Assembly: GCA_942493035.1 (NCBI GenBank)
Contig: OW818666.1
Coordinates: 1,240,001 to 1,304,000, forward strand
DNA from: WRGT01 sp942493035
Lineage (GTDB): Bacteria; Spirochaetota; UBA4802; UBA5550
Length of the DNA stretch: 64,000 nt
Reading direction: 5' to 3'
The notes beneath the pieces were generated by a model, which was not told the DNA's origin, did not search any database, and worked only from the letters and a program-made list of their open reading frames with translations. Within the stretch, counting starts at the first letter, position 1. Each line of letters opens with the position of its first letter. The position numbers and the translations under genes are program-made. Positions 34,859 to 43,489 of this stretch are shown here, piece after piece.

Positions 34859-37243
34859 ATGAACCGGAAAAAAGACCTGACAGAACGCGACATCTGCACC
34901 AAGTATATAACACCAGCTCTTGAAAAAGCCGGATGGGATATTATTACACAGGTGTACGAGGAGTTCCCTTTAACTAAGGGACGTGTTATTGTCAGGGGTA
35001 AACTTCATACAAGGGGAAAGAATAAGCGGGCCGATTATGTACTTTTTTATAAGCCGGGCATACCTATAGCAGTAATCGAGGCAAAGGACAATAATCATTC
35101 AATTGGCGACGGGATGCAGCAGGGGCTGGGTTATTCAGAGCTTCTTCATGTGCCGTTTACTTTCAGTTCTAATGGTGACGGATTTCTGTTTCATAACAGC
35201 ATTGCCATTGATGGAAAAATTGAGAAAGAGATTGCTCTGGATGAATTCCCTTCACCGGAAACTCTCTGGAGGATGTGGTGCATCAATAAATGTATTACCG
35301 CTGAACAGGAAGCCATTGTTACTGAGGACTATTATAGCGGCGGTGACAACAAAACACCTCGTTATTATCAACTCCTTGCAATAAACAAAACAATCGAAGC
35401 CATAGCGAGAGGTGATAACCGGATTCTATTGGTTATGGCAACAGGAACCGGTAAAACATTCACTGCTTTTCAGATCATCTGGAGATTGTGGAAATCCCGC
35501 ACAAAGAAAAGGATACTCTTCTTAGCTGACCGGAACATACTAATTGACCAGACCATGACCAATGACTTTAAGCCTTTCGGTGCCGCGATGACTAAGATAT
35601 CGAAACGCCAGGCGAATAAATCTTATGAAATATATCTTTCACTCTATCAGGCTGTTACAGGTGTTGAAGAGGAGAGCAATATTTACAAACAGTTCTCTCC
35701 TGAATTCTTTGACCTTATTGTAGTTGATGAGTGTCACAGAGGGAGTGCCGCTGAAGATTCAAACTGGCGTCAGATTCTGGAATATTTTACATCCGCCACA
35801 CAGATTGGACTGACTGCCACACCCAAAGAGACTAAGGATGTATCAAATATTACCTACTTTGGCGATCCCATATATACATATTCACTACGTCAGGGTATTG
35901 AAGATGGTTTTCTTGCACCTTATAAAGTTGTCCGCATAGATATTGATAAAGACCTTACCGGCTGGCGACCTGATAAAGGGATGTCAGATAAAAACGGGAA
36001 TATGATTGAAGACCGTATCTATAACCAGAAGGATTTTGATAAAACACTGGTATTGGAGAAGCGTACAGAGCTTGTTGCAGGTAAGATAACTGAATTTTTA
36101 AAGGCAACAAACCGTTACGATAAAACAATCGTATTTTGTGATAATATAGACCATGCAGAGCGTATGAGGCAGGCCCTTGTTAACCAGAATGCCGATATTG
36201 CAGCAGAGAACCCGAAGTATGTAATGCGTATAACCGGAGATAATGAAGAAGGAAAGATGGAGCTTGATAACTTTATCTTTCCCGAGTCGAGATATCCGGT
36301 TATTGCCACAACATCAAAGTTAATGACAACCGGTGTTGACGCGCAGACATGCAAGCTTATTGTACTTGATCAGCGGATACAGTCTATGACCGAGTTTAAA
36401 CAGATCATAGGGCGTGGAACCCGTATACATGAAGACTACAACAAATTCTATTTTACAATTATGGATTTCAAGAAAGCAACTGAGCTTTTTGCCGATCCCG
36501 ATTTTGACGGTGATCCAGTTGTAATCTACTCTCCGAAACCGGGTGAATCACCTGTCCCCCCTGATGAGGCTGGTGATGATAATACTGTTATAAGTAATCC
36601 GGAAGATGCTGAGGGGAGTGAAGGCTGGACTACTGCTGACGGATGGGATGTACCGGGTTCAGATAATAATGATTCATTTAAAGTAAAAAAATACTATGTT
36701 GCCAATGTTGAAGTTAAAGTCGCCGCGGAGAGGGTACAGTATTTTGACGCCGATGGTAAACTTATAACTGAATCTCTAAAGGATTACACGAAAAAAGCGA
36801 TAGATAAGGAGTTTGCATCGTTAGATGACTTTATCAAAAAGTGGAGCAGTGCAGACAGGAAAAAGGCAATAATTGAAGAGCTTGAGAATGAGGGTGTATT
36901 CTTTAAAGCACTTTATGAAGAGATAGGGAAGAATCTTGACCCTTTTGATATTATCTGCCATGTGGCATGGGACAAACCTCCATTGACACGTAAAGAAAGG
37001 GCTGATAATGTAAGAAAGAGAGATTACTTCTCAAAATATGGCGATCAGGCGAGGATAGTCCTGGATGCACTCCTTGATAAATACGCAGATGAGGGTGTTG
37101 AACATATTGAAGAGACACAGATACTTGCAATAAATCCCTTTACAGATTTCGGGACACCAATAGAGATAATAAAAAAATTCGGCGGAATCACAAACTACGA
37201 GGAAGCTGTCCGTGAACTTGAACTGGCAATTTATCATGCCTGA
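34859..37243 (+). CDS. hsdR: Type I restriction enzyme, R subunit (HsdR)
   Basis: 794 residues. N-terminal PD-(D/E)XK nuclease (KRADYVLF...AVIEAKD), then a superfamily-2 translocase with MATGTGKTFTAFQI, VVDECHRG, GLTATP and motif VI QIIGRGTRI. C-terminal helical region (about 600-794) for MTase contact. Cleaves unmodified DNA far from the recognition site after ATP-driven translocation. It heads a one-direction operon reaching to 46956. No clear Shine-Dalgarno is visible before ATG 34859. Confidence 0.95.
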   Translation: MNRKKDLTERDICTKYITPALEKAGWDIITQVYEEFPLTKGRVIVRGKLHTRGKNKRADYVLFYKPGIPIAVIEAKDNNHSIGDGMQQGLGYSELLHVPFTFSSNGDGFLFHNSIAIDGKIEKEIALDEFPSPETLWRMWCINKCITAEQEAIVTEDYYSGGDNKTPRYYQLLAINKTIEAIARGDNRILLVMATGTGKTFTAFQIIWRLWKSRTKKRILFLADRNILIDQTMTNDFKPFGAAMTKISKRQANKSYEIYLSLYQAVTGVEEESNIYKQFSPEFFDLIVVDECHRGSAAEDSNWRQILEYFTSATQIGLTATPKETKDVSNITYFGDPIYTYSLRQGIEDGFLAPYKVVRIDIDKDLTGWRPDKGMSDKNGNMIEDRIYNQKDFDKTLVLEKRTELVAGKITEFLKATNRYDKTIVFCDNIDHAERMRQALVNQNADIAAENPKYVMRITGDNEEGKMELDNFIFPESRYPVIATTSKLMTTGVDAQTCKLIVLDQRIQSMTEFKQIIGRGTRIHEDYNKFYFTIMDFKKATELFADPDFDGDPVVIYSPKPGESPVPPDEAGDDNTVISNPEDAEGSEGWTTADGWDVPGSDNNDSFKVKKYYVANVEVKVAAERVQYFDADGKLITESLKDYTKKAIDKEFASLDDFIKKWSSADRKKAIIEELENEGVFFKALYEEIGKNLDPFDIICHVAWDKPPLTRKERADNVRKRDYFSKYGDQARIVLDALLDKYADEGVEHIEETQILAINPFTDFGTPIEIIKKFGGITNYEEAVRELELAIYHA

Positions 37244-37258
37244 ATAATGGAGTATTAA

Positions 37259-38707
37259 ATGTCATTAAGTACCTTGATCAAGACAATACAGGATATCATG
37301 CGTAAAGACGTTGGCGTTGATGGTGACGCGCAGCGCATAAGTCAGATGGTTTGGCTTTTATTCTTAAAGATATTCGATGATAAAGAGCAGGAGTGGGAGG
37401 TAACTGTAAAAGGCTATAAATCCCCTATTGCAAAACGTTTTCAGTGGAGAACATGGGCTGCCAATCCCGAGGGTGATACCGGCAATGACCTTATCGACTT
37501 TGTAAACAACGAACTCTTCCCTTTTTTAAAGAAGCTGGCGACAACTGCCGGTGTTTCACCTCATGGCAGGGTGGTTGGCAGCGTTTTTGAGGATGCCTAC
37601 AACTATATGAAATCGGGTACACTGCTGCGTCAGGTAATAAATACCATTCAGGTTGATGTGGATTTTAACTCGTCACAGGACAGACATGTTTTTAATGATA
37701 TATATGAAAAGATACTTGCTGACCTTCAGTCTGCCGGGAATGCAGGGGAATATTACACACCACGGGCAGTAACACAGTTTATGGTCGATATTCTTGATCC
37801 GAAACTTGGCGAAACAATACTTGATCCTGCCTGCGGTACTGGCGGGTTCCTTGTAAACTGTATTGATCACCTGAAAGAGCAGGTTAAAACTGCTGATGAT
37901 AATGTAGTTTTACAGAACTCGATTCATGGTGTTGAGAAGAAACCTATGCCGCATATGCTTGCAATGACCAACCTTATGCTTCATGGGATTGATGTCCCGA
38001 CAAATGTAAGGCATGACAATACACTCCGCAGGCCGCTGAAGGATTACGGCCCGAAAGACCGTGTTGATATTATCATTACAAATCCACCCTTCGGCGGAAT
38101 GGAGGAGGATGGTATTGAGAAGAACTTCCCTAAGAAGTATCAGACAAGGGAGACAGCCGACCTATTTATGGCGCTGATAATGCATCTGCTGAAGCATGAC
38201 ACAGGGCGGGCTGCAGTTGTACTACCTGACGGGTTTTTATTTGGAGAAGGTACTAAAACAAATCTGAAGAGTGAACTACTTAAAGAGTTTAACCTTCATA
38301 CAATTGTAAGACTTCCTAATGGTGTATTCAGCCCATATACAGGGATAAAGACCAATATACTATTTATTGAAAAAGGCGGCCCTACAAAACAGGTGTGGTT
38401 TTTTGAACACCCTTATCCTGAAGGGTATAAATCATATTCACGGTCAAAGCCTTTAAGGATAGAGGAGTTTGATCTTGAAAAGAAGTGGTGGAACAAACGG
38501 AAGCAGAATGAATATGCATGGAAGGTCTCTGTTAAAGAAATAGAAGATAAGAACTATAACCTGGATTTTAAAAATCCGCATAAAGTTGATGTTGTACATG
38601 GCGATCCCGATGAGCTGATGAAAGAATATGAAGAGATTTCACGGAAGCTTGAGGCCACACGTGATGTGCTTAAACAGGAATTGATGAATGCGCTGGGCGG
38701 GAGATAG
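37259..38707 (+). CDS. hsdM: Type I N6-adenine DNA methyltransferase (HsdM)
   Basis: 482 residues. N-terminal helical HsdM_N domain, SAM-binding ILDPACGTGGFLV, catalytic NPPFGG (N6-adenine type), and the GEYYTPR motif. Methylates the host sites set by HsdS. It lies 15 bases after hsdR and is followed 6 bases later by a RAYT gene that separates it from hsdS. Confidence 0.96.
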   Translation: MSLSTLIKTIQDIMRKDVGVDGDAQRISQMVWLLFLKIFDDKEQEWEVTVKGYKSPIAKRFQWRTWAANPEGDTGNDLIDFVNNELFPFLKKLATTAGVSPHGRVVGSVFEDAYNYMKSGTLLRQVINTIQVDVDFNSSQDRHVFNDIYEKILADLQSAGNAGEYYTPRAVTQFMVDILDPKLGETILDPACGTGGFLVNCIDHLKEQVKTADDNVVLQNSIHGVEKKPMPHMLAMTNLMLHGIDVPTNVRHDNTLRRPLKDYGPKDRVDIIITNPPFGGMEEDGIEKNFPKKYQTRETADLFMALIMHLLKHDTGRAAVVLPDGFLFGEGTKTNLKSELLKEFNLHTIVRLPNGVFSPYTGIKTNILFIEKGGPTKQVWFFEHPYPEGYKSYSRSKPLRIEEFDLEKKWWNKRKQNEYAWKVSVKEIEDKNYNLDFKNPHKVDVVHGDPDELMKEYEEISRKLEATRDVLKQELMNALGGR

Positions 38708-38713
38708 TATTAT

Positions 38714-39898
38714 ATGAGATATAATCCGGAAATACATCACCGCCGATCGATCCGTTTAAAAGGATACGATTATTCTAGCAATGGTGCATATTATATCACA
38801 ATTAATACACAGAATCGTGAATTTTTTTTTGGAGATATCATTGATGCCGAGATGGTATTGAATGACGCAGGCCGGATGATTGAAGAATGGTACAAGAAAT
38901 TACCGGATAAATTTCCCGGTGTGGAATTGGATGAATATGTGGTAATGCCGGATCATTTTCATTGTATTGTTGTGATAGATGATTCAGGGCAGACAGATAA
39001 TATAAAGGGGCAGACACATGGGTCTGCCCGTACGGCTGCGGTATTCGATACGGATTGTGTGATTAAAAATGAAAATAATCTCAAACACGTCGGGGCGAAC
39101 CTACGTGTTCACCCTAAAATCCCCAACATCGGAAAATTCACAATAAATAAAAATGATTCTAATATCGATAATAATATCGATGATAAAATGGATTCCATGA
39201 TTGGGGATATTGATGATCGTGAAATTTTAGGGCAGACACATGGGTCTGCCCCTACGGGCGTATTCGATACGGATTGTGTGATTAAAAATGAAAATAATTT
39301 CAAACACGTCGGGGCGCACCTATGTGTGCACCCTAATCTCCCCAACATCGGAAAATTCGCAATAAATGAAAATGATCCCAATATAATTTACAATGCCGAT
39401 ATTCCGCGAATCATTCAATGGTTTAAAACAATGACAACAAATGAATATATTCGCGGTGTAAAAAATTTAGGATGGATGCCGTTTAATAAAAAAATGTGGC
39501 AGCGGAATTATTATGAGCATATAATCAGAGACGATGGATCATTGGAGCGGATTCGTAATTATATAATAAATAATCCGGGCAAATGGAAAAATAATAAAGA
39601 TAAAACAAATTTTGTTTCTGATCTGCATGAGATATATGGATCAGAACAAGTCAAAGAATCAGCACCCGTCGGGGCGCACCTGCGTGTGCGCCCTGAAATC
39701 CCCAACAACAGAAAGTTTGCAATAAATGAAATTGATTCTGTTCATAATATTGAAAAGAAATCCAATATCGATAATATCGATAATGAAATGGATTTTATGA
39801 TTGGGAATATTATTTATTTTGAAATGGTGGGGCAGACACACAGGTCGGCCCCGACGGGTTTAGCGACAGATTTTATTGAGTATGCGGGGAGCATCTAA
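38714..39898 (+). CDS. REP-associated tyrosine transposase (RAYT) with in-frame REP insertions
   Basis: 394 residues against the usual 150-200. Residues 1-95 hold the Y1 transposase N-half with the HUH motif at H81-F-H83 (MPDHFHCIVVI). Two in-frame tandem copies of a 74-residue unit (starting near residues 98 and 172, GQTHGSA...) interrupt the fold. The second half (about 228-300, QWFKTMTTNEYIRG...NYYEHIIRDDGSLERIRNYIINNPGKW, carrying the likely catalytic Tyr) follows, then a third partial unit (about 318-385). The units are translated REP palindromes. The TAA stop overlaps the hsdS ATG (TAATG). Activity is uncertain. Confidence 0.88.
   Translation: MRYNPEIHHRRSIRLKGYDYSSNGAYYITINTQNREFFFGDIIDAEMVLNDAGRMIEEWYKKLPDKFPGVELDEYVVMPDHFHCIVVIDDSGQTDNIKGQTHGSARTAAVFDTDCVIKNENNLKHVGANLRVHPKIPNIGKFTINKNDSNIDNNIDDKMDSMIGDIDDREILGQTHGSAPTGVFDTDCVIKNENNFKHVGAHLCVHPNLPNIGKFAINENDPNIIYNADIPRIIQWFKTMTTNEYIRGVKNLGWMPFNKKMWQRNYYEHIIRDDGSLERIRNYIINNPGKWKNNKDKTNFVSDLHEIYGSEQVKESAPVGAHLRVRPEIPNNRKFAINEIDSVHNIEKKSNIDNIDNEMDFMIGNIIYFEMVGQTHRSAPTGLATDFIEYAGSI
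39007..39380. repeat. Tandem REP/BIME units inside the RAYT gene
   Basis: A 222-bp unit occurs twice in tandem (first at about 39007, second at about 39230, truncated). Each holds the hairpin GGGCAGACACATGGGTCTGCCC, read on the reverse strand as GTAG or a related tetramer plus stem, and an opposed hairpin GTCGGGGCGCACC...GTGCACCC. The period is 74 codons, so the frame is kept. Confidence 0.9.
39664..39857. repeat. Third REP/BIME unit at the RAYT 3' end
   Basis: The hairpin GGGCGCAC-CTGCGT-GTGCGCCC (39672-39693), then the ATCGATAATATCGAT tract, then GGGGCAGACACACAGGTCGGCCCC at 39829-39852. Same order as the internal units, and in frame with the protein. Confidence 0.85.
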
Positions 39899-41589
39899 TG
39901 AATGAACATGAACTCCTTGAACGGCATTTTGATATAGCTCTTGAGACACCGGATGGGATTAAGAAATTGCGGGAGTTGATATTATCGCTTGCGATGAAGG
40001 GGAAGCTTGTAAAACAAGACCCGAATGATAAGCCTGCGAGTGAACTACTTGAAAAAATTGAAACTGAGAGGCAAAGTCTCATAAAAGATGGTAGAATAAG
40101 TAAAAAAGAGGCTTTACCATCACTCGAAGTAGAAAATATGCCATATGAAATACCCAATAAATGGGTTTGGTGCTATTTAAATGATTTGTGTTTAATAATT
40201 ACAGATGGAACACATCAAACACCTAATTACACTGTAGAAGGGGTCCCTTTTCTTTCGGTTAAAAATTTAAGCTCGGGTTATATTGATTTTAGAAATACAA
40301 AATTTATTTCTTTTGAAGAGCATAAAGAATTAACTAAAAGATGTTGTCCTGAAAAGGGTGACATTTTACTTACTAAAATTGGTACAACTGGTATTGCAGT
40401 TACAATAAATACTACAGATGTTTTTAGTATATTTGTAAGCGTGTCTTTATTAAAATTATATAATAATTATGTTTACCCGGAATTTATTACAAAGTTAATC
40501 AATTCACCTTTAGTAAAAAAGTATTCAGCAGAAGGTACAGAGGGGGTTGGTAATAAAAATCTTGTACTTAGAAAAATTAAATCATTTATTGTTCCACTTC
40601 CTCCACTTAACGAACAAAAACGCATAGTAGAGAAAATAGATCAGCTTATGGCTTTATGTGATAAACTCGAAGCAGAACGAAATGAACGGGATAAAAGTAA
40701 AATAAAAATACATTCAACTGCAATGAACAGACTTCTTTCTGCACCGGACTCAACGGCCTTTAACAGTTCATGGAGTTTTATTACAAAACATTTCAGCGAT
40801 CTTTATTCTGTTCCACAGAATGTTGATGAGCTGAAGAAAGCTATTTTGCAGCTTGCGGTAATGGGTAAGCTTGTGGAGCAGGATGTTAATGATCAGCCGG
40901 CGAGCGAATTGTTGAAGGAGATTGAGACTGAGAAGGAGAGGTTGGTTAAGGAAGGGAAGATTAAGAAGCAAGGGATTTTACCTTCAATTAAATTGGATGA
41001 AGTTCCTTATGAATTACCCCGAGGCTGGGAGTGGGTAAGGTTAAGAGAGATATGTCATGATTGGGGGCAAAAAACACCGGATGAAAGATTTACATATATT
41101 GATGTTGGGTCAATTGATAATATCAATGGGTCTGTAGCTTCTGATGTTCAAATATTAGAAAGCTCCGAAGCACCATCAAGGGCAAGAAAAATAGTAAGGA
41201 ATGGAACAGTAATATATTCAACGGTAAGACCATATCTTTTGAATATTGCGATAGTTGATCATGATTATAACCCGGAACCAATAGCAAGTACGGCTTTTGC
41301 AATATTACATCCTTATAAAAAGGTTTATAACAAATACATATACTATTATTTGAGGTCACAGCCCTTTATTGATTATGTGGAATTGCAAATGAAAGGTGTT
41401 GCTTATCCAGCAATAAATGATGGCAATTTTTATATGGGTGGCTTTCCTCTACCTCCATTCAATGAGCAGAAACGGATTGTTGAAAAAATAGATCAGTTAA
41501 TGGAACTTTGTAATTCTCTTGAACAGCAGATTAAAGATTCTACGGAGATGAAGTGTGATATCCTTAATTCGGTGTTGGCAAGGATATAG
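39898..41589 (+). CDS. hsdS: Type I restriction specificity subunit (HsdS)
   Basis: 563 residues with two target recognition domains (about 75-240 and 360-520). Each is followed by a conserved coiled-coil spacer, PPLNEQKRIVEKIDQLMALC and PPFNEQKRIVEKIDQLMELC. The repeated segments KLVKQDPNDKPASELLEKIE and KLVEQDVNDQPASELLKEIE mark the two halves. It sets the bipartite DNA target of the HsdRMS complex. ATG 39898 overlaps the RAYT stop. The AAA gene begins 7 bases downstream. Confidence 0.95.
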   Translation: MNEHELLERHFDIALETPDGIKKLRELILSLAMKGKLVKQDPNDKPASELLEKIETERQSLIKDGRISKKEALPSLEVENMPYEIPNKWVWCYLNDLCLIITDGTHQTPNYTVEGVPFLSVKNLSSGYIDFRNTKFISFEEHKELTKRCCPEKGDILLTKIGTTGIAVTINTTDVFSIFVSVSLLKLYNNYVYPEFITKLINSPLVKKYSAEGTEGVGNKNLVLRKIKSFIVPLPPLNEQKRIVEKIDQLMALCDKLEAERNERDKSKIKIHSTAMNRLLSAPDSTAFNSSWSFITKHFSDLYSVPQNVDELKKAILQLAVMGKLVEQDVNDQPASELLKEIETEKERLVKEGKIKKQGILPSIKLDEVPYELPRGWEWVRLREICHDWGQKTPDERFTYIDVGSIDNINGSVASDVQILESSEAPSRARKIVRNGTVIYSTVRPYLLNIAIVDHDYNPEPIASTAFAILHPYKKVYNKYIYYYLRSQPFIDYVELQMKGVAYPAINDGNFYMGGFPLPPFNEQKRIVEKIDQLMELCNSLEQQIKDSTEMKCDILNSVLARI

Positions 41590-41595
41590 AAAATT

Positions 41596-42888
41596 ATGAG
41601 ATTAAAAGAAGTATACATTAGTAAATATAAAAACCTTGTTGATTTTAAGCTTAGTTTTGATGGGAACAGTTTTATCGATGTATTTGTAGGGAAAAACGGT
41701 ACTGGTAAGTCTAATCTCTTTGAAGCATTGATTGAAATATTTCAACACCTTTATAAAAATACCATAAAACATAATAAACCTGAGTTCGAATATATTTATT
41801 CGATTAGATACGAAATAAACAGTATTACTACATCAATTAGTTGGAATGGTACGACTTTTGAAATTAATGGTGAAGTGAATAGAAAAACACTCGGCATAAC
41901 CCCACTACCTGATAATGTTTTAGTTTATTATTCAGGTCATAATACTAAAGTATCTGATATTATTCAATCATATGAAAAGTCTTTTAAAAAAGATATAAAA
42001 TCTGCAAGCAATAATGAAACAAGAAGATTTATTGGTATTGGAAGAGAGTATAAGAAACTACTACTCGCAGTCTTTTTAATGCAGGGAGAGGATAATAATG
42101 CGCGACAATTTTTTTGCAATAAACTTGGTATTTTATCGATAAAGCCTGTGGTTAGGTTAATTCTTAAACGACCATATTTTGCCGATAAATCATATGAAAT
42201 TGAAGAATTTATAAAATCTACCCATTTCTGGGGAGCATTGGGTATTACAAACGAATTTCTTGAAATGATTGCTGTATGTATCAAAGGTGAATTTAAACAT
42301 GGTGATATATATAACTCACGTAATGACGAGTATATCATTCCCATCAATATAGAACTTTTTCGCGAGAGGTTTGAAGATTATTCTATACAAGAACTTTTTC
42401 GACAATTTGATAACTTGAAAACCATTGAGATGTTTCATGATATTTTGATAAGTATTATAATGGATGACGGTGTAGAAGCAGATATCAATTATTTTAGTGA
42501 TGGTCAATTCCAGACTGTGTATATTTATTCAATCATTGAACTCTTTAAAGATCGAAATTGTATAACACTTCTTGATGAACCGGATTCTTTTTTGCATCCA
42601 GAATGGCAGTTTGATTTTTTGAAAATGGTTTTTGAAATCACTGATAATGAATCTTCGAAAAATCATGTGTTAATGAGTAGCCATAGTGCAGTAACATTGA
42701 TACCTTATGATAATAAAAAGATAAAATTTTTTGATATTAAAGGTAATTCAACAAACTGTTATGATCTTCCTAAGCATGTGGCTATCAATAAGTTGAGTTC
42801 TGATTTAATAAAGTATTCAGAACAGGAACAGTTGCTTAGTATTATCAACACAATCCAGATTGAGAATAAACCTGTTTTTTTTTACTGA
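41596..42888 (+). CDS. OLD-like AAA/ABC-type ATPase (N-terminal half of a split ATPase-TOPRIM protein)
   Basis: 430 residues. Walker A VGKNGTGKSNLFEAL (about 33-47), a long helical insert, Walker B ITLLDEPDSFLHPEW (near residue 320) and an H-loop in SSHSAVTL. This is the AAA_21/OLD ATPase layout, seen in Gabija GajA, retron and PARIS ATPases. The frame ends IENKPVFFY-stop at a run of nine T (42875-42883). If one T is skipped, the sequence continues directly as NKPVFFTEGSTD into the TOPRIM frame. It is probably one functional unit with the next ORF. Confidence 0.9.
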   Translation: MRLKEVYISKYKNLVDFKLSFDGNSFIDVFVGKNGTGKSNLFEALIEIFQHLYKNTIKHNKPEFEYIYSIRYEINSITTSISWNGTTFEINGEVNRKTLGITPLPDNVLVYYSGHNTKVSDIIQSYEKSFKKDIKSASNNETRRFIGIGREYKKLLLAVFLMQGEDNNARQFFCNKLGILSIKPVVRLILKRPYFADKSYEIEEFIKSTHFWGALGITNEFLEMIAVCIKGEFKHGDIYNSRNDEYIIPINIELFRERFEDYSIQELFRQFDNLKTIEMFHDILISIIMDDGVEADINYFSDGQFQTVYIYSIIELFKDRNCITLLDEPDSFLHPEWQFDFLKMVFEITDNESSKNHVLMSSHSAVTLIPYDNKKIKFFDIKGNSTNCYDLPKHVAINKLSSDLIKYSEQEQLLSIINTIQIENKPVFFY

Positions 42889-43471
42889 AGGTAGTACCGA
42901 TCCGATCATAATAAAACAAGCCTGGTATAAGCTATATGAAGAGGAGATTCCGTTTATACCTTTTTATGCATTTAGCTGTACTTATCTTTCACAATTACTT
43001 ACTGATCAAAGAATACTAGGTGAAATGAATGGTCTTCCATTATTTGGAATGTTTGACTTTGATCTTGCATATAATCAGTGGAATGGTATTAACGGAGAAA
43101 TTCTAGAAAATAATCCTTTCAAAGGTCTAATCAAAAAATGGAGTTCTGGTAACTCATACGCAATAATGATACCTGTCCCCAGAAATCCAGTAATTCAAAA
43201 GCAAGTAATTAAAAATGCGACTAATATGGAAACATTCAAAGATCGATCTTGTTGTGAAATTGAACATCTTTTTTATGGTTCAATTACCACCGAAAGTTAT
43301 TTCCATGAAGAGCCATGTGTAGGAGGGACTCAACAAGTTTTCAAAGCAGATTCAAATAAAACCGAGTTTGCCAAATCAGTTATCCCTCTTGTTGAAAAAG
43401 AATACTTTGAAACATTTCGACCTATGTTTGAATTTGTCAAAAGCAAATGCACGGAATCCAAATCGACATAA
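42860..43471 (+). CDS. TOPRIM nuclease-like domain (C-terminal half of OLD-like protein, out of frame)
   Basis: 203 codons open from a TTG at 42860 that has no ribosome site. The meaningful sequence starts at FFTEGSTDPIIIKQAW, the classic TOPRIM first strand with its Glu, and goes on to LFGMFDFDLAY with the DxD metal motif and CCEIEHLFYG. OLD/DUF4435-type nucleases share this set. No later start would keep the TOPRIM Glu, so expression probably depends on slippage from the ATPase frame, or the gene is phase-off. Confidence 0.82.
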   Translation: MRINLFFFTEGSTDPIIIKQAWYKLYEEEIPFIPFYAFSCTYLSQLLTDQRILGEMNGLPLFGMFDFDLAYNQWNGINGEILENNPFKGLIKKWSSGNSYAIMIPVPRNPVIQKQVIKNATNMETFKDRSCCEIEHLFYGSITTESYFHEEPCVGGTQQVFKADSNKTEFAKSVIPLVEKEYFETFRPMFEFVKSKCTESKST

Positions 43472-43489
43472 GTTTTAGGATTATAAATA

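Noticed and set aside
39109..39381. Minus-strand 90-codon frame inside RAYT
   Set aside because: It is created by palindromic repeats; the Cys-rich pattern comes from the hairpins.
41596..43471. Calling the ATPase/TOPRIM pair a PARIS system outright
   Set aside because: The order ATPase then TOPRIM fits, but the T9 junction points to a single OLD-type chain and family-specific motifs were not verifiable by eye.
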